64,000 bases of DNA from the NCBI GenBank assembly GCA_010093685.1, contig MU006240.1, forward strand, positions 213,009 through 277,008. The letters run 5' to 3'. The notes beneath the pieces are model-generated. The model was not told where the DNA came from and made no database searches. It saw nothing but the letters and a program-made list of their open reading frames with translations. Shown here piece by piece: positions 1-9,575 of this stretch. The translations under genes and the position numbers were made by a program. The DNA is from Ophiobolus disseminans (taxonomy: Eukaryota > Ascomycota > Dothideomycetes > Pleosporales > Phaeosphaeriaceae). How positions within the stretch are numbered: position 1 is the first letter of the stretch; each line of letters begins with the position of its first letter.

Positions 1-2677
1 AGATAAGATTAAGGTGTACAACGCTATCTTTACTAGTTCTCCTACAAAAGCACTAGGCACAGATTAGCTCTCTTTTGCTATTCTACGCAAGGCATACAAC
101 GCAGAAAGCAAGGTCTTCTACCTTCTTTATAGAGCTCTTTTTGTAGCAGGCTATTACCCTAATAGCTAGAGAGAAGCAATAGGTGTAATACTACTAAAAG
201 CAAACAAGAAGGATTACTCTCTACCTAAGGCCTATAGAGTTATCTCCCTGCTTAACTGCCTAGGCAAAGCATTTGAAAAAATCCTAGCTACACGGCTTAG
301 CTACCTCGCTGAAACAGGAAATCTCCTTTAGGATACACAGATAGGAGGGAGAAAACAGAGATCTGCTCTAGACGCCTGCCTTCTTCTACAGTCAAAAGTT
401 CAAGAAGCATAGAAAAAGAAGCATACTACTACGCTACTGTTTGTAGACGTAAAAGAAGCTTTTAACCACGTATCAGCAAATCAGCTCCTAGCTATGTGCT
501 ACAAACTTAAGCTTCCTCTAGCCTTAATTAGGTAGATTAGCTTCTTTCTATCTCAGCGCTCCGTACAGCTAAGATTCAATAGCAAAACTCAGCCTCTACA
601 GAAAGTTAAGATAGGCATACCACAAGGATCACCAATCTTGCCTATTCTTTTTCTTCTCTATATTAGAGATATTTACAAAGTAAGGCCTAATACTTTTACC
701 TTCTTCTATATTGACGATATCTGTATTAGAGTAAGCGCAAGGTTAACAAAGAAGCTTAAGCAAATACTTAAGGAAACTGCAAGAGCTATATTACAAGAAG
801 CTAGAGAAAGCGCAATTGAGTTTAATGTTAAGAAAACTGAACTCCTCTACGCTAGCCGCAAAAGAGAAATTGATGCAAAACCTGTGCAGGTAGGAGAAAG
901 CCTAATACAGCCAAGCAACTACGTACGCTAGCTAGGCTTCTTCCTAGATAATAAGCTATCCTACAAAAAGCATATACAGACAAAGGTTGCTGTTGCGCAA
1001 CAGGTCTTCTACCGCCTTTAGAGGCTAGGCAATACACAGCGAGGTCTTAGCACACAGGCTATAAGGCAGCTCTATATAGCGTGTGTTTCTGCTATCGCAG
1101 ACTATAGAGTGCAGCTGTAGTAGGGAAAGAGAAAGCAATCCCTACTTCGAGAATACTAGCAACTACAGAACTTAGCGTTACGTCAGATCCTAGGAGCTTT
1201 TAAAGGATCTCTAACAAAAGCTATAGAGATTGAAGCTGCAATTCTACCTCTACATCTGCGAGCAGAAAAGCTCTGCTAACAATATGCTATTAGAACTCTA
1301 TCTTTTGCAAAGAGCTATCCTATTAGGAAAGCAATACAGCGCTAGAAACAACTTTATATATCTACGCAGCTTAGAGAACTGTCTAAGAGAACACAAGGGC
1401 ACAGCAACGTCGAAGAAATCTCTATACTGCTAGCAAAGCTATAGAGCAAAGCTGCCTCTACCTACGCTACATTTACAATCCCAAAAAACAGCAAATCAGA
1501 AACAGTAGACCTGCATAAGCAATGGCTACAAGATCTACAGTACAAAGAAAAGGCGCCTATCCTATTGTATACAGATGGCTCTAAGATAGAGGAAAACGTA
1601 GCTGCAGGTTACTGTTAAGTCTCTATACAAGGGAAATATATCCAGGCAAAGAACTTTAGCCTAGGAGAGAAACTAGAGATTATGGATGCAGAGCTTATTG
1701 CAGCTTACTAGGCTCTTAAAAGCCTACCCCAGAGCCTACAGGGAGAGGAAATACACGTCTTTATAGATAGTTAAGCTGCTCTAAAAAGACTGCAGAAAAT
1801 CTCTCTTACAGGCGGCCAAAGAGTCTGCTATAAGATAACAGAGCTATGCAAGCAGCTAGCAACGCAGAACAAAGTCTCTATATCCTAGGTCCTAGGACAT
1901 AGAGAAATCTAAGGCAACGAGCATGCAGACAGGCTAGCAAAGGCCGGCCTTACGAGACAGGCTAAGGATCCTCTTACATCGCTAAGCTACCTAAAGAGAA
2001 AGGCTAAAGAGAAGATCCTAGCAAGCTGGAAACAGGAGTGGAAGAATACTAGGCCTAAACAGAAGGGCAGGGCCTACAGCAAGGCTACACAAGAAAGGCC
2101 AAAAATCGCGTACAAGATGCAGCTACTCCCTAGCTCAAGGAGAGTGCTAGCTGCCTACTACCAGCTTAAGCTAGGAAAGGGCTTCTTTAAGCAATTTTCT
2201 AAGGCTATAGGCAAGGACGACAAGGGAGAATGCTTTGGCAGTTGCAGGGCTCTACAGACACCAGAACACCTTCTCCTACACTGCAAGCACTATACAAAAG
2301 AGAGGAAAATGATGTTAAACACACTAGACGTGCCTACTCTAACGCTACAACAGCTATTTAGCACTGCAAAAGGAAGTGCTGCGTTAATAGACTTCTTAAG
2401 GAAAACAGAGATTACTACAGCAAGATAGCTGCTAGCAGCAGGAGCCCTCTAAGGGCATATAACAACGACAAAATCGCAAAGAAAGATAGAAAGAGAGAAT
2501 AGGCAGGAATGCACAACGCAGGTGAAAGACTGCAGCTAATAGCACTAAGCGTAGACTCTAGAAAAGAGAGATTAGCAAGGTATGCGCAGCGCTCTATAGT
2601 CCCTAGGACTGCATGAGCTTTATTATATTTATGCTAGCAATAGGTAGTGCAATGTAAATGATATAAAAAAAAAAAAA
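1..2677 (+). mobile_element. Non-LTR retrotransposon (LINE, Tad-like), RIP-mutated, 5' end outside window
   Basis: One frame reads as a reverse transcriptase from base 1 to about 2,428, interrupted only by stop codons, nearly all TAG. Visible parts are the RT finger/palm region, GIPQGSPILPILF near 615-660, the catalytic FYIDDICI (usually YxDD) near 700-725, then an RNase H domain beginning LLYTDGSKIEEN near 1,560 with a DAEL motif near 1,685 and GNEHADRLAKAG near 1,915. A zinc-knuckle-like segment (C-x3-C, then H-x4-C-x4-Y) follows near 2,230-2,300. The 3' end is a poly(A) run at 2,665-2,677. TAG replaces expected Trp or Gln, as C-to-T change at CpA on either strand would do. The endonuclease domain is not in the window. 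I infer a Tad1-clade element inactivated by RIP. Family placement rests on motif style only. Confidence 0.88.
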
Positions 2678-2750
2678 CGCGTAATCTATTACATCATAAT
2701 TGCGTAATCCATCACATCATAATGTACAATCTATCTGTACGCGTAATCTA
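2678..2750. repeat. AT-rich repeat debris with recurring cgtaatc-atcaca words
   Basis: Short near-repeats of cgtaatcyatyacatcataa lie between the LINE poly(A) and the TRIM element. The sequence resumes after the TRIM at 4,255, so this was the TRIM's target. Its origin is unknown; an old LTR fragment is possible. Confidence 0.4.
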
Positions 2751-2942
2751 TGTAATGGGTTAGACCCATGCAGGACCCACTAGTAGGTTTGAGAGCGGCG
2801 CAGTCACGCCTTACATGTCTTCATGCTGTATAAATATTGACTACGCAAGTTAAACACCGTTGATTCAACTTGTGCCTGCCTTTTGGCCGGGGCTGGTGCA
2901 TGTAGTTGTGCCTATTTCCTTTTTAAGGTTCAACCCCTTACA
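2751..2942. repeat. TRIM 5' LTR, 192 bp
   Basis: This is the intact LTR copy. It serves as the empty-site reference for the insertion in the other LTR, since it reads straight through GTTAGACC into CATGCAGG. Confidence 0.85.
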
Positions 2943-3084
2943 TTTTGAATCAACACCCTAAGGTCTAAAGTTCGATTCTGGCTCTAGCTAGTCGCTTTAG
3001 CTTACACCGTTAAGAGACTTGTAGGGGCAAGCAGTATTTTCACGTACCCTGCTAGCGCGAGCTAAGTAAGGGGTAATGTGATGG

Positions 3085-4073
3085 GTTAGACCTAGGCTAG
3101 TAAATGGGTATAGGTTGGGTTGGGGTTGGGTTCAGTCACGTGATGACCCAACTCTGACCTAACCCCAACCCATATTTTTTGCGCTAGTATGGGTATAGGT
3201 TAGGTTGTGGTCGCACTAACCTGTGGTTAGGGTTAGGTCGCACGGACTGGGTCACAGTTGGGTTATGTATTAGTCTACTTTTTAGGGTTAGAGCTCTTAA
3301 GATAAGGACAAGGATAGGGACAAGGATAGGGATAAACACGGGGACTCAACACCCTTGCGTCGGCAGCTTCTAGTTCGAAAACAGATTAGGCTAACACTAT
3401 TTGATAAACGACTCAAGACAAATAAGCAATTAAGTAGATGTAGTGCACGTGTATAAATATTAATTGTTTTAGAGTTTTGTCATGTTCATATAATGCTGTA
3501 GGCTAAGGTGTGATAAAAAGATGTGATAACCTAGTGCACAAACCCTACACTAAATTCAACGGCACTCAACCTGTAACGGCGCAGGCAAGATCAAAGATAT
3601 CCAAATGCGGTGTGAATTAACTTAGAGGCATATGGGAGTGCGTGGAGACTCAGAAACCTTAGATTGTCTAACAACGCCTATAGGCCTTGTACGAAAGGGT
3701 ATCAAAAAACTACCAAGCTATCTACAAACATGCACCCTTCCTCGTAGGATCTAGAGGATCCGGAGGATCCGGAGTCGGGCCGGATGCGAAGCGGGGTTGA
3801 AGCGGACCCGATACAGGGACAATGTGGAGGCAAGTAGAGGCAAAGCCTAATGCAACCTCGTTACACGACCCAGCTGGGTACCCCTAACCCAACCCCAGCC
3901 CATCGTCCGTGCGACCCTACCCCAACCTATACCCAGCCTAAAATAACCCTACCTAACCTCTACCCATAGCCCGTGCGACCCAACCCTAGCCTCAACCCAA
4001 AATCCGTGCGACCCCTACCCAACCTATACCCAGCGGTGGGTACCCCGAACCTATTTACTAGCCTAGTTAGACC
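3085..4073. mobile_element. hAT-like non-autonomous element, 973 bp, with 8-bp target duplication
   Basis: The element spans 3,093-4,065. It starts TAGGCTAGTAAAT and ends with the exact reverse complement ATTTACTAGCCTA (13-bp terminal inverted repeat). It is flanked by GTTAGACC at 3,085-3,092 and again at 4,066-4,073. The uninterrupted sister LTR has this octamer once, so the 8-bp duplication is real. Subterminal regions carry many copies of gggtataggttgggt and gtgcgaccc-like words in opposite orientations at the two ends, typical of hAT transposase-binding regions. No transposase frame is present. The 8-bp duplication and subterminal repeats support hAT; the octamer does not fully match the usual nTnnnnAn preference, so superfamily assignment is inferred. 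Confidence 0.8.
3299..3342. repeat. Short tandem repeat, (gacaaggatagg)n-like
   Basis: About three imperfect 12-bp units lie inside the hAT-like element, near its left subterminal region. Confidence 0.5.
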
Positions 4074-4254
4074 TATGCAGGACCTACTAGTGGGTTTGAG
4101 AGCGGCGCAGTCACGCCTTATATGTCTTCATGCTGTATAAATATCGACTATGCAAGTTAAACACCGTTGATTCAACTTGTGCCTGCCTTTTAGCCGGGGC
4201 TAGTGCATGTAGTCGTGCCTATTTCCTTTTTAAGGTTCAACCCCTTACAATCTA

Positions 4255-4540
4255 TTACATCGGATTACGCATATAGAGTGCTCTAGAACTAGATTGTATT
4301 TATAAGCAAAGAACCTTCTAGAGCTACTCTACAATGTATATAGAGACTTTCTTCTCTCTCTATAGCTCGGAGTCTAACTATTAATCTTGTAACTAGTATA
4401 TACATTTTATATTACTAGTATCTTCTCTACTCTGTACTATACTTCCGTTGCGGCTGTTACGTTATCAGCACGTGATAGTAGCCTCCTACTAGAAGAGGAA
4501 TAGCCTCTTTCTACGTACAGGCTACAATCCACGCCTCCTC
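4255..4540. repeat. AT-rich relic, possibly an old LTR end
   Basis: Continuation of the sequence broken by the TRIM. It has a TATA-like tgtatttataagc near 4,290 and the phrase ttatcagcacg near 4,465, which could be an LTR/primer-site boundary of a copia-type element. There is no coding signal. This reading is tentative. Confidence 0.3.
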
Positions 4541-4542
4541 TT

Positions 4543-5989
4543 GACATCACCTACTAAGGCTATAGAAATCGAAGCAGCAACCTTGCTAATAAAACTTTGA
4601 GCTAAAAAGCTCTGCTAACAATATGCTATCAGAATCCTATCTTTAGGAAAAAACTATCCTATTAGAGAAGCAATATAGTAACAGAAGCAGCTTTGTATTA
4701 GCACACAGCTAAGAGAGCTTGCAAATAGAACACAAGAACAATGCAATGTAGAAGAGACCTCTATTTTTCTAGCTAAGCCGTAGAGCAAGCTAGCTTTAGC
4801 CTATGCTAGCATTACTATCTTAAAAAGCAGCAAGTCTAAAACAGCAAACCGCCACAAGCAATAGCTGCAAGACCAAAAAGAGAAAGAGAAGGAAACTGCA
4901 CTAGTGCTGCTATACACAGACGGCTTAAAGATAGGAGAGGAAGTAGCTGCAGGATACTGTTAAGTTTCTGCACAGGGCACATTTATCCAAGCTAAAAACT
5001 AGAGCCTAGGAGACAAGGTAGAGATTATAGACGCCGAGCTTGCAGTAGTGCACAACGCTCTTAAGAACCTCTAAAGACAAAACCTATAAGGAAAGGAAAT
5101 ACATGTCTTTGTAGACAACTAAGCAGCTCTTAAAAGGCTACAAAAGGTCTCTCTAACAGGAGGCTAAAAAGTGTGCTATGAAATTACAGAACACTGCAAA
5201 TAGATTGTACTATAGAACAATAAGATCCTAATAACCTAGGTCCTAGGACACTAAGAGATTCAAGGCAACGAGCACGCAGATAGGCTAGCTAAGGCGGGCT
5301 TAAAACAAAAGGCAAAGGACCCTCTTACTACGCTTAGCTATCTTAAAAGAAAGGCAAAAGAGGAGATCCTACACACATGGAAACAAGACTAGAAACAAAC
5401 AAAGAGAAGAGAAAAGGGCAAGGCCTACAGCAAGGCTACACGAGATACACTAAAGATCTTATACAAGATGCAGCTACTTTCTAGCCCTAAGAAAGTACAG
5501 ACTGCTTACTACTAGCTTAAGCTTAGAAAAGGCTTTTTTAAGCAATTCTCTAATGCTATAGGCAAAGACAACACACAAGAATGCTTTAGTAGCTGCAAGT
5601 CCTTGCAAACACCTTAGCACCTTCTTCTACACTGCAAGCACTACAGAAGAGAGAGAAAGAGAATAGCAACAGCCCTAGACACGTCTTTTCTTACACTACC
5701 ACAACTCTTCAGCATAACAAAGAGAAGGGCTGCCTTACTAACCTTCCTAAAAAACTCTAATATTGCTACAGCTAATTAGCTGCTAGCAGCAGGAGCTTCT
5801 TAAGCCTACTACAACGAGTTAAATCACAAGTAAGGATAAAAAGAGAACACAGGCAGAGATGCACAACGCAGGTAGAAGACTGCAGCTAATAGCACTAAGC
5901 TTTAGAGCCCTAGGAAAGAGGGATTAGCAAAGTATGCGCAGCGCTTATGCTAGCAATAGATAGTGCAATGTAAATGATTTAAAAAAAAA
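4543..5989 (+). mobile_element. Second LINE copy, 3' part only, heavily RIP-mutated
   Basis: Colinear with the upstream LINE from about its base 1,205 to the end. It repeats the RNase H entry (LLYTDG near 4,910), the GNEHADRLAKAG region near 5,270 and the same 3' tail word tagtgcaatgtaaatgat before a poly(A) at 5,981-5,989. It has more in-frame stops and more divergence than the first copy, so it is older or more strongly RIPed. The RT domain is absent, consistent with 5' truncation during target-primed insertion. It is not functional. Confidence 0.82.
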
Positions 5990-6400
5990 GCGAAAACTCC
6001 CCCCTAACCTCCTCGACTCTAACATGCTATCTTCCTTATCCCCTACACGTCCTAGACCTAGATTTCCCGGCGAATCCGCTCCGATACGACGACGACGACC
6101 TCCGCCTCCACGAAGACGACCCACTCCCGCTTCTACAGCCCTAAGCCGAACCTCTATAGCTAACACGCGCTCTAGGAGCTCGAGCAGCACCTAGTGGCTA
6201 GCTAGCAAAACGTCTGCTACTAAGAGACCGCGCTCCTCGCTCCTCGTAACCTGGACGCAAAGCGCTAGTTTCTGTGCATACGCTAAAACTACCCTAAGCC
6301 TCTCCTTGTTATTCTCTTTCTCTATCTTGCGAGCAGCCGCCTAAGCGTCTAGTGCCTTAGTGAGGGCGCGGAACTCCTCCTTAACGTAGGATAGCACCTA
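5984..6400 (-). pseudogene. Degenerate C-terminal transposase-like frame (possibly pogo family)
   Basis: A minus-strand frame runs through about 135 codons with TAG interruptions: a charged helical stretch (AAARKIEKENNKERLR) followed by a Leu-rich helix and a Gly/Arg patch GGGGRRRR. Pogo-type fungal transposases often end in such charged low-complexity tails. A pogo N-terminus lies on the same strand at 8,045-8,373, so this could be its other end. That link is inferred; the segment itself is not diagnostic. Confidence 0.35.
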
Positions 6401-6837
6401 ATTGAATTAACGATGTCTATTAGATTAGTTTTAGGAGTGCTAAATACTTACTAGATTGCATTTCTCATTTTGCAAAGTGCAATACTCGCACTTCTTAGAG
6501 GTTAGCGATAGGAAGTTGTGCACTACTAAACGGCCGCGGGCAAATGCACAAACAGCCCGAAGGCAAATTGTAAGAGGTTAGACCTCTAGATCCTCAGTGG
6601 CAACACTTTAGTGCATCTATTGCATCATAGTGTGCTATATCACACTATAGGAATGTACATAGAAGGTTCTAGGAGTAAGCAGCCTGTCTATAAAGACAGC
6701 CTGCCCTCCTACTCTAGATAGTCTTCATCGAATTCATCACGGTTAAACCTAGCCTTTCTGCAGTCTTCTGCCTGGCCCTTTACACAAATAATCTAGTAGG
6801 CCTCTAGTAGTGCTCTAGAAGGGCAGCGAACAGGTAT

Positions 6838-6850
6838 AGTGTGTGTGTGT

Positions 6851-6899
<49 letters not shown>
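6838..6899. repeat. (TG)n microsatellite
   Basis: About 60 bp of alternating T and G with one A interruption, within the transposon block. Confidence 0.95.
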
Positions 6900-6901
<2 letters not shown>

Positions 6902-7002
6902 AGTTGTGTAGGTTTGTGGGTGTAAAGTAAAGGTATACGATAGGATATCGATCTGTATACACATAGCTAGCTAAAGCAAACGATTAGTAACCTAGCAACG
7001 CG

Positions 7003-7110
7003 CCGACAACAATAGTTGCTCTCACCGCGACAACAACAGTTGCTCTCACCTTAACAACAACAGTTACTCTTACGTTAACAACAACAATAGTTGCTCTTAC
7101 CTTAACAACA
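7003..7110. repeat. Minisatellite, four units of about 25-28 bp
   Basis: Recurrent acaacaacagttgctctcacc units with RIP-like transitions. They lie just upstream of a possible 3' LTR junction. Confidence 0.7.
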
Positions 7111-7276
7111 AACACTAAGCACTGAAAATTTTCTATACAGCAACAAGTCGGATAGGATATCTCTTAGAAACAACAAAGCATTACTATAGTAATAGTGTTA
7201 AAGCATCTATTCCTTAGCAACAAACACTAGGAACTAACAACCTTCTAATTTGTAAAACAGATAGAGACTATCTGTC

Positions 7277-7450
7277 TACAGGAAGGGGGGGTAATGTAAC
7301 GATGTGCCTGCACAACATTCCTATAGTTAAACATCAACTCTGCATTGTACCCGCGTCACCTCTAGTCTAACTCTAGATCTTCTAGATCGACCAGATTGTA
7401 TAGGGCAAAGCATGCTTAGCCTTTAGGTGTATTTAATCAAGCTAGTCCTG
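7277..7450. mobile_element. Possible LTR-retrotransposon 3' junction (polypurine tract and LTR start)
   Basis: The purine run ggaagggggggtaa at about 7,281-7,293 is followed by TGTAACGATGTGCC at 7,294, a common layout of polypurine tract and LTR start. The LTR's end and partner were not found, so this is a fragment at best. Confidence 0.35.
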
Positions 7451-7600
7451 TAGATAGCTTAGTAGTTTTTTAATATCTTTTTGTACAAGGCCTATAGGTG
7501 TTTTTAGACAATCTAAGGTTTCTGAGTCTCCACGCACTCCTATATGCCTCTGAGCTAATTTACACCGCATTCGGATATCTTTCATCTTGCCTGTGCCGTT
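7450..7600. repeat. Inverted copy of a 151-bp segment inside the hAT-like element
   Basis: This stretch is the reverse complement of 3,575-3,725 with scattered transitions. Shared words include acaatctaaggtttctgagt and tctccacgcactcc. It lacks the hAT element's terminal repeats, so it is either a fragment of a related element or a sequence captured by it. Confidence 0.8.
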
Positions 7601-7731
7601 ACACTGTTGCAACCCCCTCTGTCTGTTTATCTGCGAAACCTAACCCTAGTGCCTTAGAACACCGGAGATATCCTCTCTACTTCCGAGTGCCCTTCACATA
7701 GTAGTGATAGTGGAGGTGTTAGGTATAAGCC

Positions 7732-7791
7732 TATAATCTTTCTCCCTATAATCTTTCTCCCTATAATCTTTCTCCCAATAATCTTCCTCCC
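7732..7791. repeat. 15-bp tandem repeat, four units
   Basis: Units tataatctttctccc; the fourth unit has two to three changes. On the minus strand each unit would add five codons (reading GRKII) downstream of the copia-like frame. Confidence 0.85.
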
Positions 7792-7821
7792 TTAGTAATA
7801 GCTAGGTGGATTAGTCTCTTT

Positions 7822-8040
7822 TTAAGCTGTTGAGTCTTTAGTTGTGTTATCCTTAAAGAACAATTTAACCTCTAGATTGGTTAGTAGTGTTAGAAGCTCT
7901 ATAGTCTTAATATAAGTTGCAATCTCTTCTAGTGTATTGTGCATAAGGTTATCTATTAGGTTCTTAGTCTTGCTATTAAATACTAAGTGCTTATTAAACA
8001 CAACGTCCCGTGTGCTGATGACCTTAGCTATAGTCAACTT
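7822..8040 (-). pseudogene. Copia pol fragment (between integrase and RT)
   Basis: An open minus-strand stretch of 71 codons contains KVISTRDVVFNKHLVF, the conserved (K/R)VxxTRDVxFxE-type segment that follows the integrase core in fungal Ty1/copia polyproteins. There is no integrase core or RT next to it. Upstream the frame changes abruptly into pogo-type transposase at about 8,040, so two element families are joined here. Confidence 0.6.
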
Positions 8041-8373
8041 CTAATTAATAAAGCGCGTAACCTAGGCCTCAGAGACACGTGTTTTAGCTATTGTTGACGC
8101 TAAATTTCGTATTATAGGCCTTGTGGGCGGTAGGCTATTGCTTGTTAAGTGCTCTATATAGAGTATAAGCTCGTATTCCTTGTCTAGCGTAAGGGCTTGT
8201 TAGGCAGCGTATCCCTCCTTGCGAGAGCGCGTTATGCCCCTCCACCTTTTTGACTACGTAGAGCAGTCTACGCTATGTTTTGTAGCAATTGTCTGGATAC
8301 AGGGAACTACTTCTAGATCGTGCAATTCTAAATCTGCAAGCGCTGCATCAATCAGAGCTATAGTGGTTAAGAT
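8041..8373 (-). pseudogene. Pogo-type transposase N-terminus (CENP-B HTH), RIP-mutated
   Basis: The minus-strand frame reads an N-terminal helix-turn-helix (IDAALADLE, then IATKHSVDCST) and a CENP-B-type DNA-binding segment (LTLDKEYELILYIE, then LPPTRPIIRNLAS, then VTRFIN), with TAG at positions where Trp or Gln are usual. This is the N-terminal third of a fungal pogo/Fot-like transposase. The DDE domain is missing; the frame is cut at about 8,040 by copia sequence. It is inactive. Confidence 0.72.
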
Positions 8374-8479
8374 GTCGCGTGTTCAAAAGAAGTGTTGTGA
8401 CAGTGGTTTGGTGTTCGGCGTGCACGAGCCGAATCCGGGCACGAGGTGCACGGCCATGGTACCGGTAGGCGTCAGAATC

Positions 8480-8665
8480 TGGTAAGAGGACTAGATCTTG
8501 GAGACCTGCGTCAAGCAGGTGGTCGCACTGGGATAGTTTCTTAGCATTCATAACCATTGTTGCCCAGGTGTTGGGTGAGACAGAAAGAAATTGTGAGGAC
8601 GAACACTTCCAAGGTTTTGAAGCAGGCTTCCTCCCGAAGCTAAGGCTACCCATGTCCTTGCACAC
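8480..8665 (-). pseudogene. Relic of an FAD-linked oxidoreductase N-terminus
   Basis: The minus strand contains QCDHLLDAGLQDLVLLPDS followed by DAY, which resembles the conserved start of fungal BBE/FAD_binding_4 oxidoreductases just before the FAD-binding fold. The next expected part (SYWS, then CIVQP) is only faintly visible in another frame (VHLVPGFGSC near 8,430-8,465). The gene is truncated about 100 bp from the transposon block. Weak similarity; an unrelated open frame is possible. Confidence 0.3.
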
Positions 8666-9575
8666 AGCAATAAGCCTGCAAGGAAGTGATGCTGTGAGAA
8701 CATATCCAAGTGCAAGTGAAGAGGTACCAAGGTTGGCTAGGGTATGGTTTCAGGAATCTTTACCCAGTTACTGGCGCAACATAATCTAATTTATTGGGTC
8801 CAAGCATCATGAATCATCCGCGTGGGTCGTGCGCAGTTTATCTCGTCGCCTCGCAAACCACATCGGCGGCGCATATCTCACGTCACTTCTCACTACAGCC
8901 ATGTTAGCGGCGTTGCAGCACAGAATACGAGCTACTCAAGCAATGCTTATGGTGGGGAACAAAAGTCTGTTGACTGCCTCGATGGGTGGAACTGCCGATT
9001 ACCCAGGTAGGGTAGATAGCTAACGCACGGCCACGGCCAAGTGCGAATCCAGCCAAGATCTGCAGCGATCTTGATCTTACCTAGGTACCCATTTGCTGTA
9101 TCATGTCACACGCATGTAGACCTATTACTTCCAAAGTTGTCCACGTCCTCCCGGAATACGCACTGCACCGGTCGAAATTCCAAGGTTGGCTCCAGCACGA
9201 AAGACTGTCCTGTCACCAACGGCGTTATTACCCTCTTACCGCCACCCGAAGGCTGCCAGCCCAATTTTGATCATCCCCAGCGGGACGGAGATGTCACCTG
9301 TTATTGGCTCACCGATATGGACTGCATTTTCGTCATTAGGAAGCGACGATCGTGTTGTACCCTCTAACTTCATGTCGAACTGTCGATACTAAAAGAGCAT
9401 CCTCTTGCCTAGAAGCAAGAGTAAGTATATTATAAATCGCAATTTGAGAAAATGATAGTATGTATGTAGCATAGTGACAGCAAACAAGACTATAAATACA
9501 ACGCTTATGCTGAAAACAGAATACTATGCTGATGACTATTTGTGTGCAAAAACGTGTGTACATGGAAATCAAAGT
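8666..9575. other. Intergenic border zone between transposon block and first intact gene
   Basis: Only short frames without recognisable domains are present. A minus-strand open stretch at about 9,100-9,390 has coding-like texture but I do not recognise it. No RNA gene was seen. Confidence 0.4.

Larger units (their letters stand above)
2746..4254. mobile_element. TRIM-like miniature LTR retrotransposon, interrupted by a nested insertion
   Basis: Two direct repeats of 192 bp flank an interior of only 134 bp (2,943-3,076). LTR1 is 2,751-2,942. LTR2 is 3,077-3,092 plus 4,074-4,249, split by a later insertion. Both begin TGTRATGGG and end CCCTTACA, giving TGTAA/TTACA termini. A 5-bp duplication ATCTA lies at 2,746-2,750 and 4,250-4,254. 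A short purine run (aaggggtaa) precedes LTR2, like a polypurine tract. There is no coding capacity. The LTRs differ only by transitions where I compared them, as expected from RIP. Without the nested insert the unit is 518 bp, the size and architecture of a terminal-repeat retrotransposon in miniature. Mobilisation by a partner element is inferred, not seen. The interior contains agttcgattct, similar to a tRNA B box, but no canonical primer site starting TGG was found. Confidence 0.85.

Noticed and set aside
2960..3000. tRNA-like B box (agttcgattct) inside the TRIM
   Set aside because: The flanking bases do not form a T stem, acceptor or anticodon arm. I kept it only as a note, not as a tRNA or SINE call.
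6838..7110. Repeat array that could be mistaken for CRISPR
   Set aside because: It is a TG microsatellite plus a minisatellite with RIP changes and no unique spacers, in a eukaryotic genome.
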